Origin: an uncultured Muribaculaceae bacterium
Lineage (GTDB): Bacteria; Bacteroidota; Bacteroidia; Bacteroidales; Muribaculaceae
NCBI GenBank assembly: GCA_947176745.1
Contig: CAMWRV010000016.1
Span: forward strand, 1-49,868
Reading direction: 5' to 3'
DNA: 49,868 bases
Positions 26,001 through 35,151 of this stretch are shown here, piece by piece. The notes below the pieces were generated by a model. The model ran no database searches, was not told the origin of the DNA, and worked only from the letters and a program-made list of their open reading frames with translations. Position numbers and translations under genes: made by a program. Every line of letters starts with the position of its first letter. The first letter of the stretch is position 1.

Positions 26001-27512
26001 ATGGCAATGAACAGAAAGGTCAGAGCGATGCTGCTCGGCGCATTGACAATTTCAATATCCGGAACGCAGGCCTATGCGCAAACACCCCCGAAAGCCTCCG
26101 GATCAGGCAGGAAATCGTTTGAGGAATTCCGCAAGGGCATTCTGTCGGACTACAAGGATTTCCGGCAGACCCTTCTCGACCGTTACGCCGATTTTCTTAA
26201 CGGCGAGTGGCACGAATATGAAAGCTTCAACGGCGTCAGACGCGACAGCAAGCCGAAACCGCAGACTGTTCCCCGGGCCGAGCCGTCGGGCAGCCGGATA
26301 AAACCGGAGACTGACACCGCTCCTGTGATCTCCGAACCGGCGTCGCCAGCATCAAAAACATCGCCGCTCCCTGAGACCGCCCGGAAAAACGGCGGCAGGA
26401 TCACACCGCGGCCTGACGGAAAAGATGAATTCTCGTTCTACGGTCTGCCTGTGCAGATGCCCCGTGTCGATTTCAACATTACCCGCAAACTATACTCCAG
26501 CGCCGACTATGCCGGTCAATGGCGCGATCTGCAGAAAGCCGACGTCGCCGCCCGCCTCCTTCCCCACATCAAGAGCCTCGCTTCTGAAATGGGGCTTAAC
26601 GATTACCTTACCTACCGGCTCATAAACAGTTATATCGACAGCCGGTTCAACGACGCCGACGCCACCTCGCGCATGTCGGCGGTCCACTATCTGCTTGCCA
26701 GTCTCGGCTATGACGTGCGCATTGCGATAACCGGACAAGGCGTGCCTCTTCTGCTGATTCCGTTCCGCCAGACCATATATGCACGCACCTACATGATGGT
26801 CGAGGGAGAGAAATACTACGTGTTCGAACCTGAAGGGTTCAGTCTGGCCAAAGCCGGGCCCCAGAATATCATGACCTGCCGTCTTCCCGACAATCTTGAT
26901 CGTGGCAGAAAGATGGATCTCATACTCGGCGAACTTCATCTTCCCTACAGTCCGAAAGCTTTTGAATTCGAGTGCGGTCCCATCCACCTCAAAGGTGAGG
27001 TAAACGAAAACCTTATGCCGGTGCTCTACAATTATCCGCAGATGCCTGTCAGCGATTTTGCGGCTTCCAATCTGCAGCCGGAGCTCCGCCACAGACTCGT
27101 CAGTCAGATGCGCTCGCAGCTCGACGGTCTGGAAGGCGATGAGAAAGTGGCGAGACTGCTCACGTTCATGCATTCCGTGTTCAGCTACGCCACCGATGAG
27201 GAATTCCACGGATTCGAGAAGCCATATTTTCTCGAGGAGACCCTGTACTATCCGAAAAACGACTGCGAGGACCGCGCGATATTCTACACCTGGTTTCTGT
27301 GGCACGCCCTCGGCCGCGAGGCCCAGCTCGTATCCTTTCCCGGACACGAAGCCGCCACAGTCCGCCTCGACAATCCGGTGGAAGGCACCGGCTACGACTA
27401 TCAGGGCACGAGATACTACATATCCGATCCGACATTCATAGGCTCGAAGACGGGTATGATCATGCCTGTCTACAAAGACACTCCACCCAACATAGACTGC
27501 ACATTCAAATAA
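26001..27512 (+). CDS. Exported transglutaminase-like cysteine protein
   Basis: 503 residues from ATG 26001 (a TTG at 25986 gives five more; an ATG at 26007 is also possible). Signal peptide ending TQAYAQ, a helical segment, a Pro/Ser-rich linker (about 85-135), a middle domain (FYGLPVQMPRVDFNI...) and a C-terminal transglutaminase-like fold with a complete triad: Cys422 in NDCEDRA, His449 in PGHEAAT and Asp476 in ISDPTF. Relatives are peptidases or cross-linking enzymes; which applies is unknown. It follows the caspase operon on the same strand after a hairpin, with no clear promoter of its own, so I infer it belongs to the same system through read-through. Confidence 0.78.
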   Translation: MAMNRKVRAMLLGALTISISGTQAYAQTPPKASGSGRKSFEEFRKGILSDYKDFRQTLLDRYADFLNGEWHEYESFNGVRRDSKPKPQTVPRAEPSGSRIKPETDTAPVISEPASPASKTSPLPETARKNGGRITPRPDGKDEFSFYGLPVQMPRVDFNITRKLYSSADYAGQWRDLQKADVAARLLPHIKSLASEMGLNDYLTYRLINSYIDSRFNDADATSRMSAVHYLLASLGYDVRIAITGQGVPLLLIPFRQTIYARTYMMVEGEKYYVFEPEGFSLAKAGPQNIMTCRLPDNLDRGRKMDLILGELHLPYSPKAFEFECGPIHLKGEVNENLMPVLYNYPQMPVSDFAASNLQPELRHRLVSQMRSQLDGLEGDEKVARLLTFMHSVFSYATDEEFHGFEKPYFLEETLYYPKNDCEDRAIFYTWFLWHALGREAQLVSFPGHEAATVRLDNPVEGTGYDYQGTRYYISDPTFIGSKTGMIMPVYKDTPPNIDCTFK

Positions 27513-27564
27513 AAACTGACAAATAAAAAGATGGCTGTCGGGAGATAATCTACAATAAAAATGC

Positions 27565-27572
27565 TATATTTG
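27565..27572 (+). promoter_or_regulatory. Putative -7 element of the tricorn-like protease gene
   Basis: TATATTTG, exact consensus, 32 bases before the ATG; no clear -33 box. Confidence 0.55.
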
Positions 27573-27604
27573 CGGCAGAAACTGATTTCATAACCACTTA
27601 TAGC

Positions 27605-30600
27605 ATGAAACACATCCTGATCTGCGCCGCAATCGCGGCAGCCGCCGCCTCGGGATCGGCCGAAAGCCCGCGCTGGCTTCGCAACACGGCCATCTCGCCC
27701 GACGGCTCGACAATCGCCTTCACCTACAGAGGCGACATCTTTACCGTACCCTCCACAGGCGGGAACGCGACACAGCTCACCTCCGGACCGGCCTACGACA
27801 CCGCGCCCGTATGGAGTCCGGACTCGAAGACCATCGTATTCTCGTCCGACCGCGAGGGAAGCTCCGACATTTATGCCGTATGCGCCAAAGGGGGCACACC
27901 GCGACGCGTCACCACATCATCGGGAAGCGAGTCGCCGCTGGCATTCATCGACGGCAGCACCATCCTCTACCAGACATCCGAGGGCCCGTCGCGCGAGACT
28001 TCACGCCACCCGACACGCCTGACACGCACCTACGCGGTCGATATCACCGAACCCGGCGCACGTCCGCGCCTCTTCGCGTCGCTTCCGATGGGAGCGGTGA
28101 GCGTGGCCGCCGACGGACGCATTCTCTATCAGGACAAGAAAGGTCTTGAAGACGTCTACCGCAAGCATGAGCGCTCGTCGGGCACATCCGACATCTGGCT
28201 GCTTGAGAACGGACGATACACCAAGCTCACCGACTTCAACGGCCACGACCTCAGCCCCGTCTGGGCTCCCGACGGCAAGTCATATTACTATCTGAGCGAG
28301 GAGAACGGCACACTCAATGTCTATGCCGCAGGCACGCAGGGCGCGAAGAGACGCCTCACTTCGTTCGAGAAGCACCCCGTGAGAACGCTCTCCGCCTCTC
28401 GCGACGGCCTTATGGCCTTCAGCTGGGACGGCGATATCTACACGCTCCGCGACGGGGCCGAACCCCGCCGTCTTGACATAACGATCAACGCCGACCAGTA
28501 TGTAAGCGACGTCGTGAAATCGTTCGAGAACGGCAACGCCTCCAGCATGGCCGTCTCTCCCGACGGCAAGGAAGTGGCTTTCGTGCTCCGGGGCGAGGTA
28601 TACGTGACCGACACAAAATACAAGACCACTCGCCGCATCACCGACACTCCGGCGCAGGAGCGCGTGGTGTCTTTCTCGCCCGACGGACGCACGCTCGTCT
28701 ACGATTCCGAGCGCGACGGCCAGTGGCAGCTCTTTACCGCCGAGATAAAGAATCCGGCCGAGAAGCGGTTCGCCTATGCCACCGAAATCGTCGAGAAACC
28801 TCTCTACAAGGGGGAGGGAGTAGCCCAGCAGCCGGCATTCAGCCCCGACGGCAAGAAAGTGGCTTTTCTTGAAGACCGCACCGCGCTGCGCGTCATCGAC
28901 GTCAAGACAAAAGCCGTCAACACGGCTCTCGACGGCAAGTTCAACTACTCATACACCGACGGCGACGTGCCCTTCGAATGGAGTCCCGACAGCGAATGGC
29001 TGCTGATAAGCTATATCGGCATCGGAGGCTGGAACAACACCGACATAGCAGCCGTAAAGGCCGACGGATCGCAGATCGTCGACCTGACGGAAAGCGGATA
29101 TACCGACGTAAACCCGAAATGGGCGCTCGGTGGCCGCGCGGTCACCTACCAGACCGGCAGATACGGCATGAAGAGCCATGGATCGTGGGGCAACCAGTGG
29201 GATGTCGTGCTTATGGCTCTTGACAGCGACGCCTGGGATGAGCTCAACGCCACCGAAGAGGAGGCAGCCCTGCTCGCCGAGGCCGAGAAAGAGAAGAAAG
29301 ATGCCGCCGGCGACGACAAGGATAAGAAAGATAAGAAGAAGAAAGAGAAGAAAGCCGACAAGGAGACCGTCGCACCCGTCGACCTCGACTTCGACAGCCG
29401 CCGCCACCGCATGCGCCGCCTGACAGGCAGCAGTGCCTCGGTAGGCGACTACTGGCTCTCGCCCAAGGGTGACAAGCTATACTACACGGCCTCGGCCACC
29501 GAGGGTGGCGCCAACCTATATGTCCGTGATCTACGCAAGGATGAGTCGAAGATGCTCCTCAAGGGTGTTTCGGGCGCGCTTGTGGCCGACGAGAAGGGCG
29601 ACAACCTGTTTGTGATCAGCGGCAAAGGAATGCAGAAAGTCGATCTCGCCAAGGGAAGCGCCGATCCGATCGAATTCGACGCGCCTTACGACCGCAGCAC
29701 TGCGGCAGAACGCGAGTACATATTCGACCACATGGCCCGCCAGGTCAAAGACAAGTTCTACGACGCCTCGCTCCACGGCGTTGACTGGGACTACTACACA
29801 TCGCACTACCGCGACTTCCTCCCCTACATAAGCAACGGAAACGACTTCGCCATCCTGCTGAGCGAGATACTCGGCGAGCTGAACGCCTCGCACACCGGAG
29901 GCCGCTATTACGGACGCGGAGCGAAGATGCAGACCGCGAGCCTGGGAGCGTTCTACGATCAGGACTTTGATGGAGACGGCCTCAAAGTGACGGAAGTCGT
30001 AGGCGGTTCGCCGCTCGGTTCAAAGAAAGCCGGCGTCAAGGCGGGCGACATCATCCTCTCGATCGACGGCAAGAAGATTCTCGCAGGCAAGGACTATTAT
30101 CCTCTCCTCGAGGGGAAAGCCGGACGCAACACCCGTCTTGAGATCAGAAGGGCGTCGGGCAAACTCGACACAGTGACCGTGAAACCGATCAGCACCGGCA
30201 AGTTCAACTCTCTGCTCTACAACCGCTGGATCGAGCGCAACGAGGCGTATGTAGACTCAATCTCGGGAGGCCGCATCGCCTATGTGCATGTGGAGGGCAT
30301 GAACTCTCCGAGCTTCCGCGCCGTCTACGACCGTCTTCTCGGCAAATACCGCAACGCCGAGGCCGTGGTGGTCGATACCCGCTGGAACGGCGGCGGCTGG
30401 CTTCACAACGACCTCGCTCAGCTTCTGAGCGGACGCCGCTATGTGGACTACAAGCCCCGCGGACACTATATCGGTTCCGACCCCTTCTCGCAGTGGACCA
30501 AACCCTCGGTGATGCTCACCAATGAGGGCAACTACAGCGACGCCCACGGCTCGCCGTTCACCTACAAGTCTCTCGGCATCGGCAAGCTCGTAGGCGCGCC

Positions 30601-30817
30601 CGTGCCGGGCACCATGACCGCCGTGTGGTGGGAGACTCAGATCGATCCGGACCTCGTGTTCGGCATCCCGCAGGTGACAAGCGTCGACATGCAGGGCAAC
30701 GTTCTTGAGAACCGTCAGCTCAACCCCGATATCGAGGTCTACAACAATCCTGCCGACGAACTCGCCGGCCGTGACGCCCAGCTTGAAGCCGCCGTCAAGG
30801 CTCTGCTTGGCAATTGA
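27605..30817 (+). CDS. Exported tricorn-like protease (S41 family)
   Basis: 1070 residues with signal peptide. N-terminal TolB/WD40-like beta-propellers (repeats such as NTAISPDGSTIAFTY, APVWSPDSKTIVFSSD, MAVSPDGKEVAFVL), a second propeller interrupted near 550-600 by a Lys/Asp-rich stretch (KKDAAGDDKDKKDKKKK), a tricorn C1 domain, a PDZ domain (about 775-865; VVGGSPLGSKKAGVKAGDIIL) and the S41 catalytic domain. The candidate catalytic residues are His763 in NASHTGG and Ser978 in GNYSDAHG. It should cut peptides into small pieces in the periplasm, using the propellers as gates. It has its own promoter, 92 bases after the transglutaminase-like gene; a functional link with that operon is not shown. 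Confidence 0.93.
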   Translation: MKHILICAAIAAAAASGSAESPRWLRNTAISPDGSTIAFTYRGDIFTVPSTGGNATQLTSGPAYDTAPVWSPDSKTIVFSSDREGSSDIYAVCAKGGTPRRVTTSSGSESPLAFIDGSTILYQTSEGPSRETSRHPTRLTRTYAVDITEPGARPRLFASLPMGAVSVAADGRILYQDKKGLEDVYRKHERSSGTSDIWLLENGRYTKLTDFNGHDLSPVWAPDGKSYYYLSEENGTLNVYAAGTQGAKRRLTSFEKHPVRTLSASRDGLMAFSWDGDIYTLRDGAEPRRLDITINADQYVSDVVKSFENGNASSMAVSPDGKEVAFVLRGEVYVTDTKYKTTRRITDTPAQERVVSFSPDGRTLVYDSERDGQWQLFTAEIKNPAEKRFAYATEIVEKPLYKGEGVAQQPAFSPDGKKVAFLEDRTALRVIDVKTKAVNTALDGKFNYSYTDGDVPFEWSPDSEWLLISYIGIGGWNNTDIAAVKADGSQIVDLTESGYTDVNPKWALGGRAVTYQTGRYGMKSHGSWGNQWDVVLMALDSDAWDELNATEEEAALLAEAEKEKKDAAGDDKDKKDKKKKEKKADKETVAPVDLDFDSRRHRMRRLTGSSASVGDYWLSPKGDKLYYTASATEGGANLYVRDLRKDESKMLLKGVSGALVADEKGDNLFVISGKGMQKVDLAKGSADPIEFDAPYDRSTAAEREYIFDHMARQVKDKFYDASLHGVDWDYYTSHYRDFLPYISNGNDFAILLSEILGELNASHTGGRYYGRGAKMQTASLGAFYDQDFDGDGLKVTEVVGGSPLGSKKAGVKAGDIILSIDGKKILAGKDYYPLLEGKAGRNTRLEIRRASGKLDTVTVKPISTGKFNSLLYNRWIERNEAYVDSISGGRIAYVHVEGMNSPSFRAVYDRLLGKYRNAEAVVVDTRWNGGGWLHNDLAQLLSGRRYVDYKPRGHYIGSDPFSQWTKPSVMLTNEGNYSDAHGSPFTYKSLGIGKLVGAPVPGTMTAVWWETQIDPDLVFGIPQVTSVDMQGNVLENRQLNPDIEVYNNPADELAGRDAQLEAAVKALLGN

Positions 30818-30885
30818 CACCTGACAACACGACCATCTGACGCAGTGCTTTTGCCTGACAGGCTGCACCGTCATGAACTGACAAG

Positions 30886-30917
30886 AAGCGCGGTTCCCTC
30901 CGGAGGAAACCGCGCTT
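30886..30917. terminator. Bidirectional hairpin between convergent genes
   Basis: AAGCGCGGTT pairs with AACCGCGCTT, with an inner CCTCC/GGAGG stem and one mismatch. It lies between the stops of the tricorn-like gene and the gene at 30922. Confidence 0.75.
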
Positions 30918-30921
30918 TCTG

Positions 30922-31641
30922 TCAGTTATCTGCCATGACATCGTCGGCCGGGGTGAATGCGCCGGGTTCGACACTCAGGATCAGTATGTAACGCCCCGAT
31001 CCGCTTTCATTCCTCTCGTCGAGCAGCCGGATATCGACAAAACTGCCCTTGTAGTCACCTACGGCCTCGAAAAGATCATCAGACTCAGTGTTGAGATCCA
31101 TCGGGAGTCCGATGTCGGTCATCTCCTGAAGCAGCGAGCTGCAGAAGTCGGTCTGCTCGCGAATGCCGCTCTGTCGGTCGCCGGCATTGTAAGGGAACAG
31201 GAAGAAATAGCCGAAGTCGCTCACCTTTTCGTCGCCGAAGCGAGCCATGGCACTGACGTCGGGAATCATGCCGTAATAATTCACGCCATATCCCCCGGCC
31301 GTCTCCAGCCACAGCGCACCGCTGTCATCCTCGGGCGTAAGCCTCAGCAGTTCGCGCGACTTCCTGACGCATTCATCTTTCGAGACACACGGATCGACCA
31401 CACCATAGACCTTCGTGACCAGATCTTCGGCTGTCAGCTCGACCGGCAGAAGCACGACGGCACCCGCACTGCCGGCGGTATCCTTCGCGGATACGGACGC
31501 GTGTCCGGCTGCCTGTCCGGCTTGAGAAAGAAGTGCTGAAACCTCCTCCACGGTCATCGCGGAGAACGATACGGCCGCTGAAGTCAGACAGAAGCCCGCC
31601 AGCAGCGCGAGGGTCAATAAGTGTCTTCCAAAGTGTCTCAT
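30922..31641 (-). CDS. Secreted protein of unknown function
   Basis: 239 residues. Signal peptide MRHFGRHLLTLALLAGFCLTSAAV, then an acidic body with no recognised motif: an Ala/Ser-rich helix, ELTAEDLVTKVYGVVDPCV, GYGVNYYGMIPDVSAMARFGD and a C-terminal DIRLLDERNES...YILILSVEPG. Composition and size suggest a single mixed alpha/beta domain. Two cysteines near 82 and 88 could form a disulfide. It lies downstream of the serpin gene on the same strand but beyond a strong hairpin (31779-31818), so it may be independently transcribed. Confidence 0.7.
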   Translation of the reverse strand: MRHFGRHLLTLALLAGFCLTSAAVSFSAMTVEEVSALLSQAGQAAGHASVSAKDTAGSAGAVVLLPVELTAEDLVTKVYGVVDPCVSKDECVRKSRELLRLTPEDDSGALWLETAGGYGVNYYGMIPDVSAMARFGDEKVSDFGYFFLFPYNAGDRQSGIREQTDFCSSLLQEMTDIGLPMDLNTESDDLFEAVGDYKGSFVDIRLLDERNESGSGRYILILSVEPGAFTPADDVMADN

Positions 31642-31778
31642 CTTAGAATAGCTTTACAATTTATTGTCTGTATCAGAATAACCCGCCGCCTCGCGATTTT
31701 GTTTATAGGCCGCAACATAAAATGTTTCATAACATAATTTTAACACTCGCAACGCTCTCTGTGTCCCGGATTGACAAA

Positions 31779-31818
31779 GACGTCTGTTGTCGGAGCATAT
31801 GCCGCGACAACAGACGTC
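31779..31818 (-). terminator. Strong hairpin downstream of the serpin gene
   Basis: Perfect 14-base arms GACGTCTGTTGTCG and CGACAACAGACGTC; the 12-base loop contains the palindrome GCATATGC. On the minus strand it is followed by TTTGTC, a weak T run. Confidence 0.75.
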
Positions 31819-31867
31819 GTTTACATCATTATGCGGCGTCGGTATACGCCGTCAGATAATCAGATTG

Positions 31868-33121
31868 TCATAGATTCGTGATCTGTCCCACAAATATTAT
31901 CGCATTTGTGGTTGTCTCGGAGATGACGAACATGAACGGACGATCCACTTTCATTTCTCCCGCATTGTAACCCGGGGAGATTATTCCGTCAGGAACAACA
32001 CTCGAAGCCGAGCCTTCGCTGCCATCTTCATCGACCTTGACACTTACAGAATGCCTGAACATTCCAGCAAAGAAATTACCTGAAGAATATATGGAATTCA
32101 TGCCTGCCGATGCATCAAACAGGCGGTTCACACCCAGATGCTGCAGATATGACATGATATCTTCATTTGAGCTGCATTCGAATTTCGGAAGATAAAGCGA
32201 GACTGTGGCATACGAGGCCTGTTCTTCAAGATCGGCAATGGTCCGGCTGCTTATTGACGATGCAAGACTGCGGAGATCGTTGCCACCTTCAGGAAGAATT
32301 ACTGTCATCTTGAAATTTCCATTGCCATAAGGAAGGCTTATCGCTCTCATGTCCTCAAGCGGAGTGTAGGAATATTCACCCTCGCGAACCATGAACATCA
32401 CATCCGACTCGCTTCCGTCAATATTGCGGAAAGCTGCGGAAGTTGTCAGCGACCTGTCAAATTTTTCTCTCCACATGCCCTTGAAATACACTGCGTCAAG
32501 CAAAGCAGCCTGAGTGTTCTCGTCAAGGGGTGTATCGAGGATTTGAGACATGGTCCCTCCGGTTTTTGATTTCACCCAGTCGTTGACTGCCGACATTCCC
32601 TCTGTACCTCCAACCGGCTTATTGATAAATTCTGTAGAGAACTGCCCGGAAAGAATTTCGGTAAATGCTGCGTCAAGAGTCACGCCTGGCGAATACCAGA
32701 ATGAGTTGGCGAAACGCAGGTCGGTCGATCGATCCACTTCAGGAAGCTGAGAGAAAAGCGAGTTGCAGTAGGCTGTGAGATTGTTCATATCGGCATCGCT
32801 TGTCTCTCTGCCGAGCACACGCAGAATCTCGTTGCGCGACTCTCCGTTGTCTCCATTGGCGAGCATTGCGAGAGTCGACATTACGTTTAGAGGAGAGATC
32901 ACTACATTCGATGCACCGGAAACGGCATACTCGCGGAAGAGTCTGAATGAGAAATCATTCGCAGACTCGGTTATGGCACGTGTCCCTTCAGGAAGTTGCA
33001 CGACTACTGGAGCGGACGCATTTGAAGCATCGCCGCCGACATTGTCATCCTTATCGCAAGAAGCGAGCGAAAGAGACATGACTGCGCACGCCGCAAATGT
33101 CAGATTCTTAAATGTTTTCAT
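31868..33121 (-). CDS. Serpin family protease inhibitor, surface lipoprotein
   Basis: 417 residues. Lipobox SLASC with Cys22, followed by DKDDN, which resembles the acidic export signal of surface lipoproteins in Bacteroidota. The serpin fold is complete: SPLNVMSTLAMLANGDNGESRNEI near the start, NSFWYSPGVTLDAAF, LDAVYFKGMWREKFD, then the reactive-centre region VDEDGSEGSASSVVPDG, and RPFMFVISETTTNAIIFVGQI at the end. The hinge (E-D-G-S-E-G-S-A-S-S) has mostly small residues, so it may inhibit; the loop is about three residues longer than in antitrypsin and P1 cannot be fixed (Ile or nearby). Targets may be host gut proteases or the neighbouring C10 protease. AT-richer than the core genes. Confidence 0.93.
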   Translation of the reverse strand: MKTFKNLTFAACAVMSLSLASCDKDDNVGGDASNASAPVVVQLPEGTRAITESANDFSFRLFREYAVSGASNVVISPLNVMSTLAMLANGDNGESRNEILRVLGRETSDADMNNLTAYCNSLFSQLPEVDRSTDLRFANSFWYSPGVTLDAAFTEILSGQFSTEFINKPVGGTEGMSAVNDWVKSKTGGTMSQILDTPLDENTQAALLDAVYFKGMWREKFDRSLTTSAAFRNIDGSESDVMFMVREGEYSYTPLEDMRAISLPYGNGNFKMTVILPEGGNDLRSLASSISSRTIADLEEQASYATVSLYLPKFECSSNEDIMSYLQHLGVNRLFDASAGMNSIYSSGNFFAGMFRHSVSVKVDEDGSEGSASSVVPDGIISPGYNAGEMKVDRPFMFVISETTTNAIIFVGQITNL

Positions 33122-33346
33122 GTTGGTTAGTTTTAATTGTTGTATTATTCTGGAGTTATCTCAAGATCGCACTGCTATGACGGAAATACTTTGGTCAGCA
33201 ACTTCGACATTTATCCGAAACAATACATGTTTCAACATAATACCAACGTGCCATCCGAATACTTCTACCGGTTCGGATGCAAATAAACTAAAATAAACTT
33301 ATTATTGCAACTATTTTATTTTTTTTAACATTTTGCAACCAATCGT

Positions 33347-33374
33347 CGAGTTATTGCATACGAGTTATTGTATA
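33347..33374. repeat. 14-base tandem duplication between the C10 protease and serpin genes
   Basis: CGAGTTATTGCATA followed directly by CGAGTTATTGTATA (13 of 14 identical). The remaining 290 bases between the two genes are AT-rich with no exact TAnnTTTG on the minus strand. Confidence 0.8.
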
Positions 33375-33411
33375 TCTGCAATCACAGGCAGCGCGATCTC
33401 ATAAGCAAATA

Positions 33412-34635
33412 CTACTTATTAGGCCTGTATCCGTACGAAACTTTCAGATTTCCGTACTCTCCAGCAGACACTATATATCCTTCATCACCTTTCTGGAGAT
33501 CTCTGCCAAGAGTTGTCGAATATAAATAGTATCCGTTTGAGACTCCATTCGATCCCCAGACACAATGATAGTACGTCTTATAGACTTGCCTTATCTCGTC
33601 ATCGGGGGTGACAGGATATTCCAAAGAACCTTGTGTATAGCCTCCATCTATAACCCATGCATGGCCTGAACCGGCATTTATACCCACACATATGACAGGA
33701 TAACCGGCTTCAAGTTCTGTGTTTACGGTAGACGAACTGAAATCCTGAGTATTGCCTCCCTTGTAATTTGCTTTGGCAAAAGCCTGGGCAAAAGCCTGAG
33801 GTACACGATCCCAAGACACTCCGGAGCCAGTGCTCGCACCAACAACACCATATGTGACATTAGTATACTGTGGGCCTCCGAGGATCTTGAAAAGTCGTGC
33901 CCATCTTGAGTCTGCTGAAGAAGAATACATAGCCCCCCAGTCAAAGACATATCCGTCAAGACTTTGCGGCCATTTATGATACCCCATGACAGTACCCGCG
34001 GCCAGAGGCACACATCCCACATATTGCTGACGGTAGTCTGGAGCTCCCGTATTGCAGTATGCATTATAGGGATAAGTCTGATGGAATTTAGCCATAAATC
34101 CGCTAAGCAGTGGCTCTGAATGTTTTTTGAAATAAGACCACCCCGGATCGATAGGCATTATAGTGTCGATAGGCAGATAAGGATAACGAATATCCCCGAT
34201 TCCCTCGAATGACAGTACCGGAAGAATCTCGTTCACATATATGCCGAGGCCGGGATTCTCTACTGTATCCCCGAGATGAAATGCTCCTTCATTCGATATG
34301 GCATACACTCGGTTGACGTCTCGTTTGTCGGCTGAAAGGAGAGAAAATCCTCCATCGTTATAATTAACGATATAGAATCCCTCCGAGTCCTTTGCAGAGT
34401 TTGCTCTTGTCTGTTTGTTTCTGAAGCGGATGACACTTGCTGCTTTTCTGTCTGAACGTGTCTGTCCATAGACTTGACGGAACATCTCATCAGCATTAGA
34501 CAAGGCATCATCGATGCTGACAAGATTTGAGTTTTCATTGTTCATCTCCAGATGAACCGGCTGTTCGTTGCTGCAACTCATGAAAGCGAACACGCACATG
34601 AGTGTAGAAAACAACAAGATTGCTCGTTTTTTCAT
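33412..34635 (-). CDS. C10 family papain-like protease (streptopain type)
   Basis: 407 residues. Signal peptide ending FAFMSCSNE (possible lipoprotein at Cys21), a propeptide of about 180 residues containing the family's inhibitory fold (GFYIVNYNDGGFSLLSADKR), then the catalytic domain with Cys208 in QQYVGCVPLAAGTVMGYHKWP-like context and His325 in GSGHAWVIDGG; WGSNGVSNGYY follows as in the family. Relatives include streptopain, interpain and the Bfp proteases of Bacteroides fragilis; all are made as inactive precursors and exported. A small DUF3244-like gene lies 48 bases upstream in the same direction and probably shares its transcript. Lower GC than the core genes suggests transfer. Confidence 0.93.
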   Translation of the reverse strand: MKKRAILLFSTLMCVFAFMSCSNEQPVHLEMNNENSNLVSIDDALSNADEMFRQVYGQTRSDRKAASVIRFRNKQTRANSAKDSEGFYIVNYNDGGFSLLSADKRDVNRVYAISNEGAFHLGDTVENPGLGIYVNEILPVLSFEGIGDIRYPYLPIDTIMPIDPGWSYFKKHSEPLLSGFMAKFHQTYPYNAYCNTGAPDYRQQYVGCVPLAAGTVMGYHKWPQSLDGYVFDWGAMYSSSADSRWARLFKILGGPQYTNVTYGVVGASTGSGVSWDRVPQAFAQAFAKANYKGGNTQDFSSSTVNTELEAGYPVICVGINAGSGHAWVIDGGYTQGSLEYPVTPDDEIRQVYKTYYHCVWGSNGVSNGYYLYSTTLGRDLQKGDEGYIVSAGEYGNLKVSYGYRPNK

Positions 34636-34683
34636 AATTTAAGGTTATTAAGTTAAAATAAATTCACTTAACTGACATGTAAT

Positions 34684-35091
34684 TCAAAGAACAACATATC
34701 CTGAATAAGTGACATAAACAGTGCTAAGGCAGATGCGGTATTCGCCGGTAAGAGAGAAGAGCGCGTCGATAAACGCTGCTTCGTCTCCATACGCGCCAAC
34801 GCACATGTTTCCGCTGTCGTAGATCTCATACAGTATGAAATCCGGCGTCTCCTGACCGATGAAACTGATTCCCGAATCCGGATCGATCGTACACGCCAGC
34901 GGGCGCGTTGGTTTGCGTTCGCCGTATTCATCTTTTTCCGGATATTCCGGCTGGGGATTGGTTTGAGTTCCGGTCAGCACAGGTTTTCCTGCAACCTGGA
35001 AAGTCAAAGTTCTGCCTCCGGCAAAAGAGAAGCAGCCAAATGTCAGCGTTACACATACCGCAATTAACATTTTTCTGAAAGAGCTGTTCAT
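34684..35091 (-). CDS. Small exported DUF3244-like protein
   Basis: 135 residues from the ATG at 35091. Signal peptide MNSSFRKMLIAVCVTLTFGCFSFA, then a small beta-sandwich-like body ending LTGEYRICLSTVYVTYSGYVVL, the typical close of DUF3244 proteins. The longer frame to 35127 is rejected because a promoter (35113-35145) lies inside it. Known C10 loci of Bacteroides carry small propeptide-like inhibitors beside the protease; whether this protein has such a role is inference only. It is the first gene of the probable unit with the C10 protease. Confidence 0.7.
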   Translation of the reverse strand: MNSSFRKMLIAVCVTLTFGCFSFAGGRTLTFQVAGKPVLTGTQTNPQPEYPEKDEYGERKPTRPLACTIDPDSGISFIGQETPDFILYEIYDSGNMCVGAYGDEAAFIDALFSLTGEYRICLSTVYVTYSGYVVL

Positions 35092-35112
35092 GATATGAAA
35101 ATTTGTTTGCCG

Positions 35113-35145
35113 CAAAAATAGAGGCATTCCCTTATTGTCTCCAAA
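35113..35145 (-). promoter_or_regulatory. Promoter of the DUF3244-like/C10 protease unit
   Basis: Minus strand TTTG at 35142-35145, 21 bases, TATTTTTG at 35113-35120; predicted start near 35106, 15 bases before the ATG. Confidence 0.65.
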
Positions 35146-35151
35146 AAAATG

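Noticed and set aside
27541..30817. Tricorn-like protease as an eighth member of the caspase operon
   Set aside because: It has its own -7 element and tricorn-like proteases are widespread in Bacteroidota without caspase neighbours.
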